From assembly GCA_965370435.1 (NCBI GenBank), contig CBDUUP010000099.1, forward strand, positions 1-12,711: a stretch of 12,711 nt of DNA. Reading direction: 5' to 3'. Shown piece by piece: positions 12,257-12,711 of the stretch. Under the pieces are notes generated by a model, which saw only the letters and a list, made by a program, of their open reading frames with translations, had not been told where the DNA came from and did not search any database. This DNA is from CBDUUP01 sp965370435. Its GTDB lineage: Bacteria > Chloroflexota > Anaerolineae > Anaerolineales > UBA11579. The translations under genes were made by a program, and so were the position numbers. Each line of letters starts with the position of its first letter. The first letter of the stretch is position 1.

Positions 12257-12271
12257 TTAACGTTTCACGAA

Positions 12272-12711
12272 CTAATTCCCGTCCCAATCCCCTGTCACTG
12301 GGAGCAGCGCGGGACCGCCGTAATTGAACTTGATATCCGGCCCCCCGAAGTCATTGGTGTTGCGCAGGAAGACCTTACCCCTCACGTAGATCCCGATGGT
12401 GTCCACGCCGTCGCCGTCCCAGTCTCCGGTCAGCGGGATAGCGCCGATGAGGAAGTGGCTGGTGATGGTGATGTCTGCAGGGCCTGTACTGTTGCTGTTG
12501 CGCAGTTGGAACTCCCCGGCCACCGGGTTGAACGTGCCGATGGTGTCAATGCCGTCGCCGTCCCAGTCCCCGCTGAGGGGAATCAATCCCGCCGAGCCGA
12601 AGTTGAACTTGATATCGGGTTGGCCGATGGAATTAGTGTTGCGCATGTAGATTTTTCCATTCAGGAAGATGCCGACTGTGTCCACGCCGTCGCCGTTCCA
12701 ATCCCCGACCA
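12272..12711 (-). CDS. C-terminal part of a GDWDGDG tandem-repeat protein (FG-GAP/VCBS-like)
   Basis: The 5' end is outside the window. The frame stays open through 12711, so the GTG at 12685 is internal, not a start. The visible part is three complete repeats of about 45, 48 and 45 residues (12706-12572, 12571-12428, 12427-12293) and a final GDWDGN before the stop. Each unit runs GDWDGDGxDTIGxF, a short turn, LRNSN, GPAD, a hydrophobic strand and a PLT/PLS ending. The DWDGDG segment is an Asp-rich, EF-hand-like calcium-binding loop seen in FG-GAP and VCBS-type beta-propeller or surface repeats. Such C-termini are common in secreted or surface proteins. The signal peptide, catalytic domain (if any) and total length cannot be judged. 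The downstream hairpins at 12191-12256 probably end the transcript. Confidence 0.85.
   Translation of the reverse strand, partial: VGDWNGDGVDTVGIFLNGKIYMRNTNSIGQPDIKFNFGSAGLIPLSGDWDGDGIDTIGTFNPVAGEFQLRNSNSTGPADITITSHFLIGAIPLTGDWDGDGVDTIGIYVRGKVFLRNTNDFGGPDIKFNYGGPALLPVTGDWDGN

Noticed and set aside
12262..12269. parS-like half site GTTTCACG near the parA operon
   Set aside because: The second half needed for the inverted repeat (TGAAAC) is absent; the sequence continues AACTAATT. One 8-base half match is not evidence of a parS site.

Overview
The window looks like a chromosomal segment from a member of the Chloroflexota, probably Anaerolineae-like. This is inferred from three things: the style of the housekeeping proteins, the dispersed CCTGAGCTTGTCGAAGG-type palindromic repeats between genes, and a surface-type GDWDGDG repeat protein at the right edge. 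No rRNA, tRNA, CRISPR array, integrase or transposase is visible.

Layout, left to right. (1) Positions 13-1978, minus strand: a three-gene unit with a polytopic membrane protein of unknown function, a small JAMM/MPN+ metallopeptidase overlapping it by 13 nt, and a PlsY-type acyltransferase with unusual motifs. (2) Positions 1979-2541: a repeat-rich divergent spacer with one REP-like palindrome nested inside another, an old imperfect 60-bp duplication and a possible 23-codon reading frame. (3) Positions 2542-5019, plus strand: an overlapping operon of a GT4 glycosyltransferase, a YraN/UPF0102 nuclease-fold protein and the tRNA modification enzyme MiaA. (4) Positions 5093-6923: a FadD-like acyl-CoA ligase with its own near-consensus promoter and a downstream hairpin. 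(5) Positions 7059-7739: a HAD-IB phosphatase-like protein, preceded and followed by REP-like repeats, converging on (6) ftsH at 7962-9827, minus strand, with a strong terminator, a predicted promoter and a perfect inverted repeat at the predicted transcription start. (7) Positions 10218-12171, plus strand: a ParA/Soj-type ATPase followed, with a 29-nt overlap, by a 400-residue protein with a long acidic disordered N-terminus and a four-helix membrane domain, then a strong bidirectional terminator. (8) Positions 12272-12711, minus strand: the C-terminal end of a tandem-repeat protein that runs off the window.

Membrane biogenesis and maintenance is a loose theme: PlsY, glycosyltransferase, acyl-CoA ligase, FtsH and several membrane proteins. 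The most unusual signals are the ParA plus disordered/membrane partner pair without ParB, and two genes (parA and the 270-residue membrane protein) whose predicted promoters place the transcription start exactly on a GTG start codon. Several enzymes also carry changes in normally conserved motif residues: PlsY motifs 1 and 2, MiaA GGT to GGA, and HAD DxD to DxN. All functional calls are from sequence reading only.
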